The notes under the pieces: model-generated
Told to the model about the DNA's origin: nothing
What the model saw: the letters and a program-made list of their open reading frames with translations, nothing else
Databases searched by the model: none
Assembly: GCF_002099425.1 (NCBI RefSeq)
Contig: NW_018344185.1
Location: 662,001 to 726,000 of the forward strand
Origin: Phascolarctos cinereus
Taxonomy: Eukaryota; Chordata; Mammalia; Diprotodontia; Phascolarctidae
DNA: 64,000 nt
Reading direction: 5' to 3'
Position numbers and translations under genes: made by a program
Shown: one piece after another, positions 10,976 to 22,420 of the stretch
Layout: the number at the start of each line of letters is the position of its first letter
Position numbering within the stretch: the first letter of the stretch is position 1

Positions 10976-11321
10976 TGTCAATCTTAAAATTCTAGAAATT
11001 GGAAAAGGAAGTTCTGAATAAAATTATGTCAATAAAATGACCAAGTCCTCTTTATTCAGCTGTTGAAATTGTTTTTATCTAGGATACCATTAAGTTACAC
11101 TATCTGTCATAGAAGCATTCATTATATTGTTAGTTCATCACTCATAGTAGTGTCTCGTAATACTCTACATACACTTTTTTCAGGTCTTCTCTTCCTTGCA
11201 TGGGAGGAGGACTACATACTAATCAGGGTTTAGAAGTGGGTTTTATTTATTATTATATGGAGTAAGATCTTGTGTATGTCATCCCTTTTTGATTAATAAA
11301 TGATATTTTGATTAAAAATGG
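10976..11321. other. unassigned sequence
   Basis: Nothing recognised. Confidence 0.5.
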
Positions 11322-11880
11322 AATCACAGAATCAAAGAATTATAAGATTATAGGGGGCTTTATAGGTTATCTATTACCACTGATACCTCACAAAGGATCC
11401 CCTAACCAACATAACGCCCCAAAACATGGTCACCTAACCTTGTCTTAAGCACAGCAAATCACAAAGGAATCTCACTGTTTCCTAGCCTTTATTTTGGCAG
11501 GCATTTTTGGTATGTATAATTCCTGGAAAGCCTTTTTAAATTTTTTTTTTCATTTTAAGACTGTATAACATCTGTTTTTTTATTTCTACTTGGTCCACAC
11601 AGGACAAGAATAAAAAGTCTAATTCACCTTTTACCTGACAATTATTTAAGTGAATGAAGAGAGTACTCATGTTCCCCTTGTGTTATCTTCTTCACTTTAA
11701 AAATAGTCATCTTTCAAGTCATCCTCTAATGTCATGACTATGAGTCCCTTCATTATTCTGGTTACCTTTCCCTGAATCCATCATACCTTACCTAAATGAA
11801 AGGGTCCAGAAATAAATATAATACTCCAGATTTTTGTGTAGAGTACATTGGAATAGTACCATATATTTACTACTATAAAA
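11322..11880 (-). mobile_element. CR1/L3-type LINE 3' region
   Basis: It starts with 'gaatcacagaatcaaagaattataagatta', the complement of the CR1 terminal 'ttctatgattctatga' repeat. It ends with a decayed antisense of 'gtggtgcccagaactgaacacaatactccagatgtgg' near 11800-11850. Very old, and alignment between the two anchors is weak. Confidence 0.5.
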
Positions 11881-13214
11881 AAGTCCATGAACTAGAGAAT
11901 GAAAATATAGTAGAAAATATATTTTATAGATTTCAATAAATAGAGAATTATTATTTTGAGAAGAAACTTTAGACCAACTGAACAGAGGGAAGAATTAGAT
12001 GAAATTAGCAAAGTGAATACTGACCTGGCACGAAAGTATTCCATTTTATCGATGGAGGACTCAAATATCCAGATATCCTCTGCTCTTCTCACTTGGCCAA
12101 GAGATGAACAGCTAATACATCTGTAACTTAACTAAATTATCCTTTTTTCCCTCAAATTATGGAGGAAGCAACGTGGGAGTCTTATTTTGAGGTTGATTCT
12201 GATTAACAATGCTAATAGATTTACTTCGCTGAAGTAAAATGATTGGAATTTTACCTTATAGTACTACTGTAGCCACCACATCATAGGGTACATTATAAGG
12301 GGGTAGATGTATATGTGTGGGGGAGAGGTAAGTAATCTGACATATTTTTGAGAAGCAATTTTCAAAGTATTCTGAGAAAGGATAGAGACTGATCTTCCAA
12401 TATTTTTAGGAAGATTTAGTTCAAAACAAATGGGAAACTGTCAAAAATGAAATTTAATAAACAAAATGAAAGTGATCTTCTTATAGAAGTGGGTGGTCAG
12501 CTTAAAAAGACTGACTTGGATATATATATAAAAGTTATATACTGATATGGTGATTATATACCATAATTTCATTGTTCCTAGTTATTTTCCTATTATAAAA
12601 CTATTTTAGTTTTATATTTTAGTTTTAATATAGTGGTATGTATGGAAAATAAATTATACTTTTATAATAAGTTAATATTTTGTCCTATGCCATCTCATTT
12701 ACATATCTAGCTAGATATTTATATCTGGAGATATAGATAGATGACATAGACTAACCTAAATTGAGATCTAAGTTTATAGTAGATGGTACAGGTCTTTTTG
12801 TGATTTTGCAAATGACCTAGCACAGAGGCCAAATGGCAACTGAAAAAATGTAGTTCAGGCATTTATAATGGATTAAAGACCAGGTAAAATTTTAATGCAA
12901 GCTATAAAATTTCATACTCTTTCTAGTCAGCATTAACTTTTTGCACAAGTGGAAGGAAAAAAAAACATTTTAATGACTTAATTTTTAAGCATTTTATGAA
13001 ACTAGTATGAATGGCTTAAAAGTAATGATGCTGGTTACTTTATAACAAACCACAATGCATATATCTCAAAGTCTTATCTTCTTCAAATTGGACATTTTAG
13101 GAGTGAAGCAAGATCTCTGCATTTAGTTTGATCACGTCATTTCTCAAAAACTTCTTGATCTCTGCTTTGGGAATTTCTTATAAGTACTGTGTCACATTCT
13201 GTTAAACTTACTCA
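11881..13214. other. unassigned AT-rich sequence
   Basis: No family, RNA or exon recognised. TA-rich patches lie around 12510-12680. Confidence 0.5.
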
Positions 13215-13228
13215 GTACTAGCAAACCG

Positions 13229-13237
13229 TGTGTGTGT

Positions 13238-13274
<37 letters not shown>
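13229..13274. repeat. (TG)n microsatellite
   Basis: Dinucleotide run with one GTGG interruption near 13238. Confidence 0.95.
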
Positions 13275-13276
<2 letters not shown>

Positions 13277-13949
13277 CTATCTAAATATATTCTGCTTAAA
13301 TGCTGCTGAATGAAAAAAGTGATAAAACTGAGTAATGGGTTTTTAGGTCACAAACTAGGTGTGGCTATAAAAAATTCAACTTCTTATTCCTGTGACTTGT
13401 AAAGGGAACAGAAAGCAATTCCAAACATGTCTTTGAGCATCATTAAGTCAGTGCATAGGTAGGTGATGACTTTGTCGAATTCAACATTTTCCCCTGGGTC
13501 TATAAGTTATGAATGGCAAGTTTGTGAATGACATTAGTTTGTAACTTTATAGTCATGTGTCCTAAATCTAAATCCAGGCTTATAAAACCACAGCAAAGTG
13601 AATTTTTCTTGGTTATTCTTTGAATTCTAGGGAGTTTCAGCAGCTGGAATAAATAGTTCCAGCAATTTAAGCAGTTGGTGTAAATTATACGTAGTGAACA
13701 CATAATTATTTATTTCAAAACATAAACATGTCCAAAGATATAACTGGATTCTATATTTCTTTATGATACTGAACAAGACAGAAGAAAATCTATAAAGCAG
13801 CAAAGTCAGATTTCAAAGGCAAGTTGTACATGGAACATGTCACTTTTGTTTACAGTTGTTTCTACTGTTACTGCCAAAGTGCTTCCCCTGAAAATTACTG
13901 TGAAAAGTTGTCTCTAAAGGTAGAACAGAGTAATTTGAGTTTCTTAATC
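13275..13949. other. unassigned sequence
   Basis: No repeat or coding signal recognised. Confidence 0.5.
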
Positions 13950-14003
13950 ATAACATTTTCCAAACTTGCAAAGACCTCAAAAAGCATCTAATCCAAACCT
14001 CTT

Positions 14004-14160
14004 AATTTTAATTAATTTTTTTTTGCATTTATTCTTTCTTCTACCCACTGCCTCCCATTGATCAAAATAGAATTTAAAAAGCCTTCATAACAAATGTGGA
14101 TATTCCAGCAAAACAAATCCTCATGTTGAGACATATACATAGATAGATAGATATAGATAT

Positions 14161-14215
<55 letters not shown>

Positions 14216-14634
14216 TCCAACATATACACATGTATGTGTGTGTATATATTTTAAGTCCCTCAAGTCTGACTAGAGGTCAGTAGCATGTTTACTTTGTTCT
14301 CTGAAACCATCCTTTGTCATCACACTGATCAGAATATGAAAGCTTTTCAACTTTTTTTCTATAATATTGTTATCATCATTTGGATTGTTCTCCTAGTTTT
14401 ACTCACCTCACTCTGGATCAGTTAATTGAGGTCTTCTCCATTTCCCCTGAAATTGTCCATCTTATCAATTCATGTGGTGCAATGGTATACCATTGTATTC
14501 ATATATAATAATTAGTTTTGTAATTCCTCAGTAGCTGGGAACTTTTTTTCCTTCAGTTTTTAGGTGCTACAAAAAGAGCTATTATACCTAATTTTTTTTT
14601 GTTCATATAGGTCATTTTGCTTAAAGTGATAAAC
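14004..14634 (-). mobile_element. L1 3' region inserted in the older relic
   Basis: A T-rich start (14010-14025) is followed by antisense L1 3' UTR with an internal TA/CA microsatellite. Antisense distal ORF2 follows: 'ttctcctagttttactcacctcactctggatcagtt', 'ggtgcaatggtataccattgtattcatat', 'gctacaaaaagagctattata'. More diverged than the L1 at 1732-3567. Confidence 0.65.
14140..14250. repeat. (TAGA)/(AC)n/(TG) compound microsatellite in the L1 3' UTR
   Basis: Runs of TAGATA, then a long (CA)n at about 14165-14208, then CATATACA and TGTG. Expanded inside the L1 tail. Confidence 0.9.
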
Positions 14635-14735
14635 TTTGGCTTCCCTTTCATTTCTAAAGATGAAGAATTTGATGTTCAGGGAAAAATGGTTTGTTCATGG
14701 TCACACAGTGAGTTAGTATCAATTTAACAAGTTGA

Positions 14736-16369
14736 TAAACAATTCAATAAATCCCATTCCTCTCACTTCCAACCCTATGCCATTTCCCCCCAACATTATT
14801 CAGTTTGAAAGTAACAGATTTCTGAATGACAGTCATTCATCTGCATTTCATCATCCATGTGATAGATTCTACCTTATGCTAGTTAATCCAGGATTGAAGA
14901 TTTGATCACTTCACGAATTTAAAGTTCAATTTCCTCATCCTATCCTTTCTTTTGCAGAAAAGTAGATATGAGAGAAGTAGCTCAATGGAATGTATTTCTT
15001 CTTCCTTGAGATTTGCTCCTCCTACTCATCCCCATTGCTGGTATTGCAAAGCACTCTTAGGCACGTATACATTCTATCCTCTTACTTCTCAGGCCATAAC
15101 ACTGGTGGAAGCTTCCTAGATTGTAGATGGAAATGAGGACATGATAACTGAAATATGAATAGGAAAAGAGAAAAAGAGACAAAACTGAAAAATTGGGGAG
15201 ATGAAAACTCATACTATGGCTAGCTAACCTCTGAGAAACTGACAATAGAATGTAATATGTTACAACTGGAGCTGGCCAATTCATTGATGAGCAAGAAAGT
15301 TGATCGCATGACAAATTCTGGTCAATTCTCTAAAATCATTATAAAAGGGCTGTTAGCACACAATGCATGAAAACACATTCTTTATCTTTGGAAGAAAGAA
15401 ACTAAGAACTTGACAGATGGGAAATTCTCTAAATATATCAACAAAATTATGAAATGTTGAAAATCAAAGAACAAAGGTCTACAAGCACAAAATAAAATTG
15501 ATTCTCAAGGCATCTGTACTAATGCAGACATCCCTATGTGGACTATCAGCTTCCCTGAAACACCAACGACCTACACATTGGATATAAGATTCAATAATTC
15601 CATAAGAAATAAACCAATGCATTGCATCATTTTGATTCAACATGAATTATGAACATGTGTTTCTTTTATCCACATGGACCTGAAAGCAAATGAGAGGTAG
15701 TAAACTAAAGCAGCACATGGATGGCAAAACTGAGAGATGTTTTCAGGAAATTACTTTTAGATCTTGATAACTTTTCTGTTTGTGTGTATGTGTCATGTTT
15801 TAAGTTGTGTCATGATGTTGTAATAGGGATATGAGTTGTATAGGGAATTCAGTTTTGGTTTCTATATTGGTAAAAGAGCTAAAATTTTAGCATGTGCATA
15901 TGCATATATACCCTCACTAATATGTGGAATGAGGAGGGGAAAAAAAGGAAAGGATTTATAGAGGTTAAGTATAGAGATATGGCTAGTTGTCTATAAATTA
16001 TTTCCTTTGGTCTCTACTAATAAGAGGAAAATAAGCAAAAAGATAGCTGGGGATGTCAAAAGTGAAGTTAGAATACTTCCATTTAATTAGATTCAAGCAA
16101 TCAGTGAAGGCTACTTTATGGAGTAGGAGCTGAGGGATGATGGTAAAAGAGTAGAGTTACTTTCAAAGGCTATTGATGACAAAATATCTCAAAGACCTCA
16201 AGTGATTTATGCCACCCAGGAGGATTCTGTTAATTAAGACATTATAGTTGAAGTCTATGAATAGATTTAACCATCATCATATGTTGATAATAATTAAGAA
16301 TTCATAAAATGATTCCTAATGCTCATTAGTATTTTTCCAAAAAAGTTCACTATGCAGCTAATATTGGGA
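14736..16369. other. unassigned sequence
   Basis: No repeat family recognised over most of 1.6 kb. Short frames (e.g. 15057-15314, minus) show no domain and no flanking splice pattern I would defend. Confidence 0.5.
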
Positions 16370-16849
16370 AAAAAAATTTTCTTGAAGAAAGTGGCATTTT
16401 GTCTGGAACTTAAGACACAAGGAAGCCAAGAGTCAGACATGAGGAGATTTACAAATATGGGGGACAACCAAAAAAATGCCCTGAAGGGGGACAGTGTGAC
16501 TGGATTGCGTAGAATGTAAGGGAATAAAGGTGTGGAAGGGTGTGGGAGGTTATAAGGGGATTTATATGCCAAAGAGAAGAGTTTATATTTGACCCTAGAA
16601 GTGTTAGGGGGCTACTGGAGTATATTGAGAAGAGACAGAACATGGTCAGGTCTGAGTTTTATGAAGATCACTTCAGCAGTTGCAGATAGGATGGGCTGAA
16701 CTGCGGAAACTTGAGATCTCACCAGCAAGCTATCACATGATTTTCATCTCGCACCAGGGTGGTGACAGTGTCAGAGGAGAAAAGGAGGCATATTTGAGAG
16801 ATTTTGTCAAGATAAAATTGGCAAGTTTTAGAAATAAATTGGAACATGG

Positions 16850-16886
<37 letters not shown>

Positions 16887-16935
16887 TATTAGATAAAACC
16901 TAGATTACAAGCCTGGGTGAACCAAGAGTACAATG
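16370..16935 (-). mobile_element. L2, 3' half (ORF2 C-terminus and 3' UTR)
   Basis: The complement reads as the L2 ORF2 C-terminal part, beginning around 16930 and running leftwards. 'gttctgtctcttctcaatatactccagtagccccctaac' and the complement of 'gaccatggtcaggtctgagttttatgaagatcacttcagcag' are typical. A pure (GA)n of about 34 bases at 16851-16884 has grown inside it. Continues beyond the L1 insertion at 17.89 kb. Confidence 0.8.
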
Positions 16936-17830
16936 GTCCTTTCAAAAATAATACGGAATTTGAGAAATGCAAAGAAGAACAACTTTGAGATACCTTCTCA
17001 CACCTATTTGGCTAAAATGATAGAAGAGGAAAATAACAAATGTTGGAGGGGATATGGAAAATTCAGACATTAGTATCCCATTGGTGGAAATATGAACTGA
17101 TTCAACCATTTTGGAAAACAATCTGGAATTATCCCTGAAGAGTTGCAAATCTCTTTGACCCAGAAATACCATTTTTAGGTCTGCTTCCCAAAGTGACCAG
17201 GGAAAAAGGAAAATAACTCATATATTCTAAAATATTTATAATAGGTTCCTTTGTGGTGGCAAAGAAGTAGAAGTTGAGGGGATGCCCATGCAATTATAAA
17301 ATAGCTAATTAAATTGTAGTATATGATTGTGATGGAATACTCCGGTATTATAAGATATGATGAGCTAGTTGATGTTAGTAAAACATGGAAAGACTTCCAT
17401 GAAATAATGAGTGTTATTTCTGAGAAATATGAGTATTCAAATAAACCACAAAGGAGTTTTGAAGAACCTATACACCTCCAGATATAGAACAGATATTTGG
17501 AAGTATGTATTGTATAGTGAGATATATATCTCTATCTTTATCTATAGATAGATCTATATAGATAGAGATCTCTATATAGATCATATATCTATAATTCTAT
17601 AGATATAAAGATACAGATATATATATCTCACCATACAATACACACATATATGAATATGTGTATTTATACACATATATATACATATATAATATATACATAT
17701 GCATGTATATCTACACATATATGCACATGTATGTATCTATTTGTTAAATGCTGGCCTTCTCTAGTGTGGGGTTAAAAAGGAGGGAGACAGCTCAGAACAC
17801 AAAATGTAACCAAAAAAAAAGTATATGGAT
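16936..17830 (+). mobile_element. L1 3' region inserted in the L2
   Basis: The plus strand holds distal L1 ORF2 ('atgttggaggggatatgg', 'ttcaaccattttggaaaacaatctgg', 'tttgtggtggcaaagaagtag') and a 3' UTR that has turned into a palindromic TA-rich tract. It ends with 'agctcagaacacaaaatgtaacc' and an A run at 17812-17820. It separates two collinear parts of one L2. Diverged from the younger L1s, so of intermediate age. Confidence 0.7.
17503..17646. repeat. AT-rich inverted repeat (palindrome)
   Basis: The left arm, starting GTATGTATTGTATAGTGAG, and the right arm, ending CTCACCATACAATACACAC, are complementary over about 65-70 bases with few mismatches. They share 'atatatctctatcttta' against 'taaagatacagatatat'. 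Almost no spacer is left at the centre near 17570, so the whole could form a long cruciform. Confidence 0.85.
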
Positions 17831-18271
17831 AGATTCCTGGAGTAAAGTCACAAAAAGGACAAATAAAAGTAATCAAAATGTAAAAAAAAATGGAAAGTTA
17901 GGAAGAGTGGAAGATAATTAAGAGAATATAATCTCTTATAGAAGAGAGGTTAAGACTCAACAATTATATTTGAGAAAAATCAGTACTATAGAGTCCATGG
18001 GAGCTGATAAGAACAAGTGAAATAGTATAGAGAAGGAAAAGAGGAGGCCCATTTTAGAGCTCTAGAGGATACCCATGGTTAGCTGATATGACCTGGAGGA
18101 AGATCCAGCAGAGATTATATAGAGATAGTCAAATAGACAGAAGAACTAACAGAAAGCAGTGCTTAGCAAAACCTAAAGAGAAGAGTGCATCAAAGTGAAG
18201 AGGGTGACCAACAATATCAAAGGCTATCAAAAGGCTGAGAAGTATGAGGATTGAAAAAAAATGACCATTAG

Positions 18272-18491
18272 ATTTGGAAATTGAGATCATTAGTAACTTT
18301 TGAGAGAGCAGTTTCTGTCAAATAATGAAGTCAGAAGCCAAATATTTCTAAGTTGAGAAGAAAATGAAGAGAAGTAAAGTCAAAAGTACCTAATGCAATG
18401 GCCTTCTTAAGGAATTCAGGAATAAAAGAGAAGTTATCAAGCAGAAGTTTTGTTTTGTTTTGTTTAGAATGAGAGACATAGTCATATTTGT
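18272..18491. repeat. Duplicated segment, copy 1 (in the L2 RT region)
   Basis: These 220 bases recur at 19465-19683 in the same orientation. By eye the only differences are one A/G substitution (near 18320) and one base in an A run (near 18387). Here the segment sits collinear with L2, so this is the source copy. Confidence 0.9.
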
Positions 18492-19464
18492 AAGCAGTAG
18501 GGAAGGAGTTAGTAGCTAGGAAGTAATTAAGGTAAGTGAGAATAAGTATGATAGAGAGGTCAATCTGGTAGGAGAAATGGAATGCAATGGGATTGCTTCT
18601 GCATTTAAAAGGGTTTGCCTTGACAAAGTGAAGGGCTAACATATCATATGAGACAGAGCTTAAGGTGGAAATAGAGAGGACATCTGAGAGAGTTGAGGAG
18701 AAGGGGAGAATAGGAAGGTCTTGTTGATTGACATCAATATTTTTAGTGAGATGTGAGGCAATGTGAGACAATGTTCTCACCTGAGAGAGAGGGAAAAGCT
18801 ATTTGGTTTGATAAGAGTTGAAAAAGTATGGGAGAGAACTGTAGTGAGAGGAATATTGAGTCAATTAGGGAGCTGTAAATTGATTGTAAGGACTCCTTTG
18901 AGATTACCCAACAAATACTAGTGTATCCAATCTGGAAGTTTTCATTATTTTTTCTGTCTACATTTGGCAGCATGTGAGAAGGAAGAATGGTGGAAATAAT
19001 CTATGGCTGAGGATTAGCAGGGCAAGAAATTAGAATCAAAAAATTCAAGAGAAGTGGAATGCATAGTTGAATTTGTTCATTAACGGGTCAAGATTGGATT
19101 AAGGAGAACAGCCAATGCAGGATTGGCAGTCTGGGAAAGAACTATGGGCTCAAAGAATTAGAGGTCAGAGTAAGGACAAAGAACAGTGTTTAGAGTTCTA
19201 AGGTAGAGGGAGAGTTAGAATTACAACAAATTTTGATCATATAAGAATTTCAGAACATGAGAATGGTGCATTTATAGGTTTTTGCAAGATTAAGAATATG
19301 ATCATCTCTAGTGTGCAGCTGAGATGAGGTGAAGAAATAAATCACGGGAAATTAGTAAGTTGAGTAACTGGGAGGTTGAAGATATTTGAGGGAGTATCAA
19401 TATGTATGTTGACGTCCTCAAATATAATGTCAAGAGTAGGGGAGAGAAAAAAAATGATTCTGGC

Positions 19465-19683
19465 ATTTGGAAATTGAGATCATTAGTAACTTTTGAGAGA
19501 GCAGTTTCTGTCGAATAATGAAGTCAGAAGCCAAATATTTCTAAGTTGAGAAGAAAATGAAGAGAAGTAAAGTCAAAGTACCTAATGCAATGGCCTTCTT
19601 AAGGAATTCAGGAATAAAAGAGAAGTTATCAAGCAGAAGTTTTGTTTTGTTTTGTTTAGAATGAGAGACATAGTCATATTTGT
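19465..19683. repeat. Duplicated segment, copy 2 (displaced into the L2 endonuclease region)
   Basis: Near-identical direct copy of 18272-18491, offset by about 1.19 kb. It breaks the expected L2 order, because an RT piece lies upstream of the endonuclease motif in element sense. The shared 12-mer GAAAAAAAATGA just outside the left edges of both copies could be the microhomology used. Confidence 0.9.
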
Positions 19684-19930
19684 GTTATTGAAGAAAGAAG
19701 GGAAGTATCCTGAAGTTCATTAGGTACCAAAATTTTAATTGGGGGATGGATTGATTAAAACTAAAGTAGGAGGACATACTAAGTGATGCATATAGATGGA
19801 AGTCCTGTAAGTGGCAAAGTAAAGGAAGGAGGGTTCCAAATCCCCTACATCAATTAAACGAGTCAAGAGAATGAGTGAATGTGCAACCAGAACTGGAAAA
19901 GGTGAACAGGGAGGCTGTGCCCTCATAATA

Positions 19931-20398
19931 GAACCTGGTCTCAATAAGAACCAAAAGCTGAAAAAAGGTGTTTAAGGAAAAGATTTAATATGAAAGGTAG
20001 TTTGTTACAGAGGGCATATTCCATATAGCACAGAAAAAGGAGTGTATCAGTTTAGAGCAGAACTTAATCTTTGGGGGAGAGAATAGAATAAGCAACATAG
20101 AAAATTTATTTCTAAAAATGTTATTTCTAAAAATAAACAGCTGTACATCCAAGATAACTGTGATATGGGAGGTATAATGGTCAGGCATTTGTGAAAGTTG
20201 TTAATCATTGACTAATGAGATCAGAAAGTTTATTAAACCACTAAGGGTTCAGTTTCAGGATATTATCCTCTCATAATATTTAGGCAGCTCGGTGGAAAGA
20301 ACCAATGACAGGGAAAAGCTGATGGAATAACATTTCCATGTTATTCCTACGTGTAGGCTATTCCAGGAGATAGGTGATAAAAGCGAAAATGTTATCTC
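19931..20398. other. probable L2 5' flank, otherwise unassigned
   Basis: The L2 match fades here. A short 'ggcagctcggtgg' at 20283 recalls a SINE head but does not continue. Confidence 0.4.
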
Positions 20399-20553
20399 CC
20401 TCACTAACAATGCATTGTTGTAGAGTTTTGAATTGATCCAGCCATTCTGGAGAGCAATTTGGAACTATGCCCATAGGGCAATCAAACTTTGCATACCATT
20501 TGATCTAAAAATTTCACTACTAGGTCTGTATTTCAACAAGAGCATTTAAAACG
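20399..20553 (+). mobile_element. L1 distal ORF2, part 1 (split by an LTR)
   Basis: 'acaatgcattgttgtagagttttgaattgatccagccattctggagagcaatttgg' and 'aactttgcataccatttgatc' are sense L1 ORF2. The same element continues at 21328. Confidence 0.8.
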
Positions 20554-21323
20554 TGAAAAATATATGAGCTATTTTTGATTGCTTTTATTTATTTTTAGTT
20601 TGATTTTTGGATTAGGCTCCCTTCTTTATGATGAGCTAGCCCTAAGCTAAGCTGTGCTAACAGATAGTCTCTTAAGTCTAGGTTACTTACAGATTAAGTG
20701 GATAAATAAATTGAGAAGATTTTATCATTTGGTAGCAGATAATTAGAAGAATAAAATAATCATAAGATTATCAGTTTTTTTGAAAAGGTATGTCTCCCGT
20801 TCTAGTAAAAATGGAGTTCACCTGAGGTTAAGTTCTACTTTATGGAAGTTGGATAAAGGTTAGCCTGAGGTCAAGTTATTTTTTTTCCAGTTTTAGTTGG
20901 TAAACCCTCCTTTTTTCTTTATCTAGAGTCTAAGTTGAGTAATGGACTCTGCTAAGGAAGACAAGGGGGGTGACTGCTAACCACTGACCACAAGTTCCTC
21001 TTTTCCTGTAAACTTTCTGGTTCAAAAAGGGTACCACCTGGAGAAAAGGACTTCTGGCATAGGATTAAAAAAAATGTCTGGGAGAAGCTAACTAGTCAGG
21101 TAACCTGCCTTGCCAATTGAATTCTATTAAAATTAAGTTTTTGTCACTTTTCATTCCTCTTTTTTGTTATAAAAAAACTCTGTAATTCATTCCTTGTCTC
21201 TGACCTCTGAAGAGTCAGGTGACCTGATTTGGTTTTCAAATGTTAACTTTGCAAATTAAAACACACATGTCTCAGTAACTTTGTCCAGAGTTTTCTTTTT
21301 AGTTCAGATAATCAGTTTTAACA
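20554..21323 (+). mobile_element. Solo LTR of an endogenous retrovirus (fossil)
   Basis: About 770 bases bounded by TG (TGAAAAATATATGAGC) and CA (AGTTTTAACA), sitting inside an L1. The four bases on each side (AACG left, GACG right) look like a slightly altered 4-bp target duplication. A TATA-like box (GTTATAAAAAAACTC, about 21170) and an ATTAAA signal (about 21256) fit plus orientation. No internal viral region is present, so it looks like the product of LTR recombination. A gamma/ERV1-like origin is a guess from the 4-bp repeat. Younger than its L1 host, of moderate age. Confidence 0.65.
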
Positions 21324-21327
21324 GACG

Positions 21328-21960
21328 GGAAAGGACCTACAAGTACAAAATATTTATAGCAATTTTTTTTTGCAGTGACATAGAATAGAAATTGAGGGGA
21401 TGCTCATCAGTTGGGTATGTGATATGTGAATGTAATGGAATTACATTTCTGCTATAATAAATGTTGAGCAAGCAGATTTCAAAAAAAAACCTAGAAAGAC
21501 TTACATGAACTAATGTTAAGTGAAGTGAGCTGAACCAGAAAAAACATTGTATGCAGTAAAAGAAACATTGTTTGATAATCAACTATGATTGACTTAGCTC
21601 TTCCCATCAGTATAGAGATCCAAGGCAATACCAAAAGTCTCATGATGGCAAATGCTATCCATATCCAGAGAAAGAATTGATGGAGTCTGAATGCAAAATG
21701 AAGCATACTATTTTCACTTTTTTATTTTTTCATTATTTTTCCCTTTTGTTCTGTTTCTTCTTTTACAATATGACTAACATGGAAATGTACTTTACATGAC
21801 TATACATATATAACATATCAAATTGCTTACCATCTTTGGGAGGAGAGCAGGGAGAGAGGGAGGGAGAAAATTTAGAACCCAAAATTTTATTAAAAATGAA
21901 TGTTAAAAAATTGTCTTTACATTTAATTGAAAAATAACCCTACTGTTTAAAAGAAAAACA
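21328..21960 (+). mobile_element. L1 distal ORF2 and 3' UTR, part 2
   Basis: Continues the L1 after the LTR: 'aaaggacctacaagtacaaaatatttatagc', 'attgaggggatgctcatcagttggg', then the 3' UTR with 'tgatggagtctgaatgcaaaatgaagcat' and a terminal 'gaatgttaaaaaattgtctttacatttaattg'. Stops interrupt ORF2. Confidence 0.85.
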
Positions 21961-22254
21961 AAAAAGAATGTTATCTCCCTTTCCACTGCAGATGAAAGTG
22001 GTAAGAGTGGAAAGGACTGACATGGGAAGTAATGGTACCTCTATAATTACCTGTTGTCAGAAAGAAGCCAATCCAGGACAATAGCACTTATTGGAAAGGT
22101 GTCTTTCTAATTCTCATTGGCATGAATAGTCCAAGTCAAAAGATCAGCGTGACATTGCAGTAGCATCTCTTTGATGCCCTGCTGGCAGCACGTGTGCCCA
22201 GCATTTTTGTGAGGGTAAGCAAAACAATAGAAAGAACTCAAAGAATTGTTACAA

Positions 22255-22420
22255 AGCACAATTGTCCAAACAACCTTGTGAGATGGTTTTACAAGGATTA
22301 TTATCCTCATTCTGCAAATGAGAATACTGAAGTTCAAAGAGGATATGTTACTTTCTCATGTTCACACAGTTTGAAAATATCAGTGTTAGGATTTCAAAGG
22401 AAGTTTTCAGTGTGAATTCC
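22255..22420 (-). mobile_element. MIR-like SINE
   Basis: 'attgtccaaacaaccttgtgagatgg', 'attattatcctcattctgcaaatgagaatactgaagttcaaagagg' and 'tgttcacacagtttg' are antisense MIR in order. Confidence 0.7.

Larger units (their letters stand above)
13950..14735 (-). mobile_element. Ancient SINE/LINE relic split by an L1
   Basis: The left piece (13950-14003: 'ttgcaaagacctcaaaaagcatctaatccaaacctctt') and the right piece (14635-14735: 'ccctttcatttctaaagatgaagaatttgatgttcaggg' to 'ggtcacacagtgagttag') join into one known kind of relic. The pattern is 'gaccttagaaagcatctaatccaaccc..tcattttacagatgaagaaactgag..ggtcacacag', a MIR/L3-type sequence. The gap is filled by an antisense L1. Confidence 0.6.
17890..19930 (-). 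mobile_element. L2 ORF2: RT and endonuclease regions
   Basis: The minus strand carries recognisable L2 ORF2. The open stretch 18331-18780 reads LALHFVKANPFKCRSNPIAF and SFPTAYKYDYVSHSK, matching the L2 RT (LLAKANPSTCTSDPIP, CFPTAYKHAHVSPILKK). The motif A neighbourhood lies near 18200-18240. Around 19380-19425 the complement reads DVNIHIDTPSN, the endonuclease GDFNIHVD motif, so the order endonuclease then RT fits minus orientation. This is one of the longest L2 relics here. A 219-bp piece of its own RT sits inside the endonuclease part at 19465-19683. Confidence 0.8.

Noticed and set aside
18331-18780. 149-codon minus-strand open frame
   Set aside because: L2 RT relic (SFPTAYKYDYVSHSK), not a host gene.
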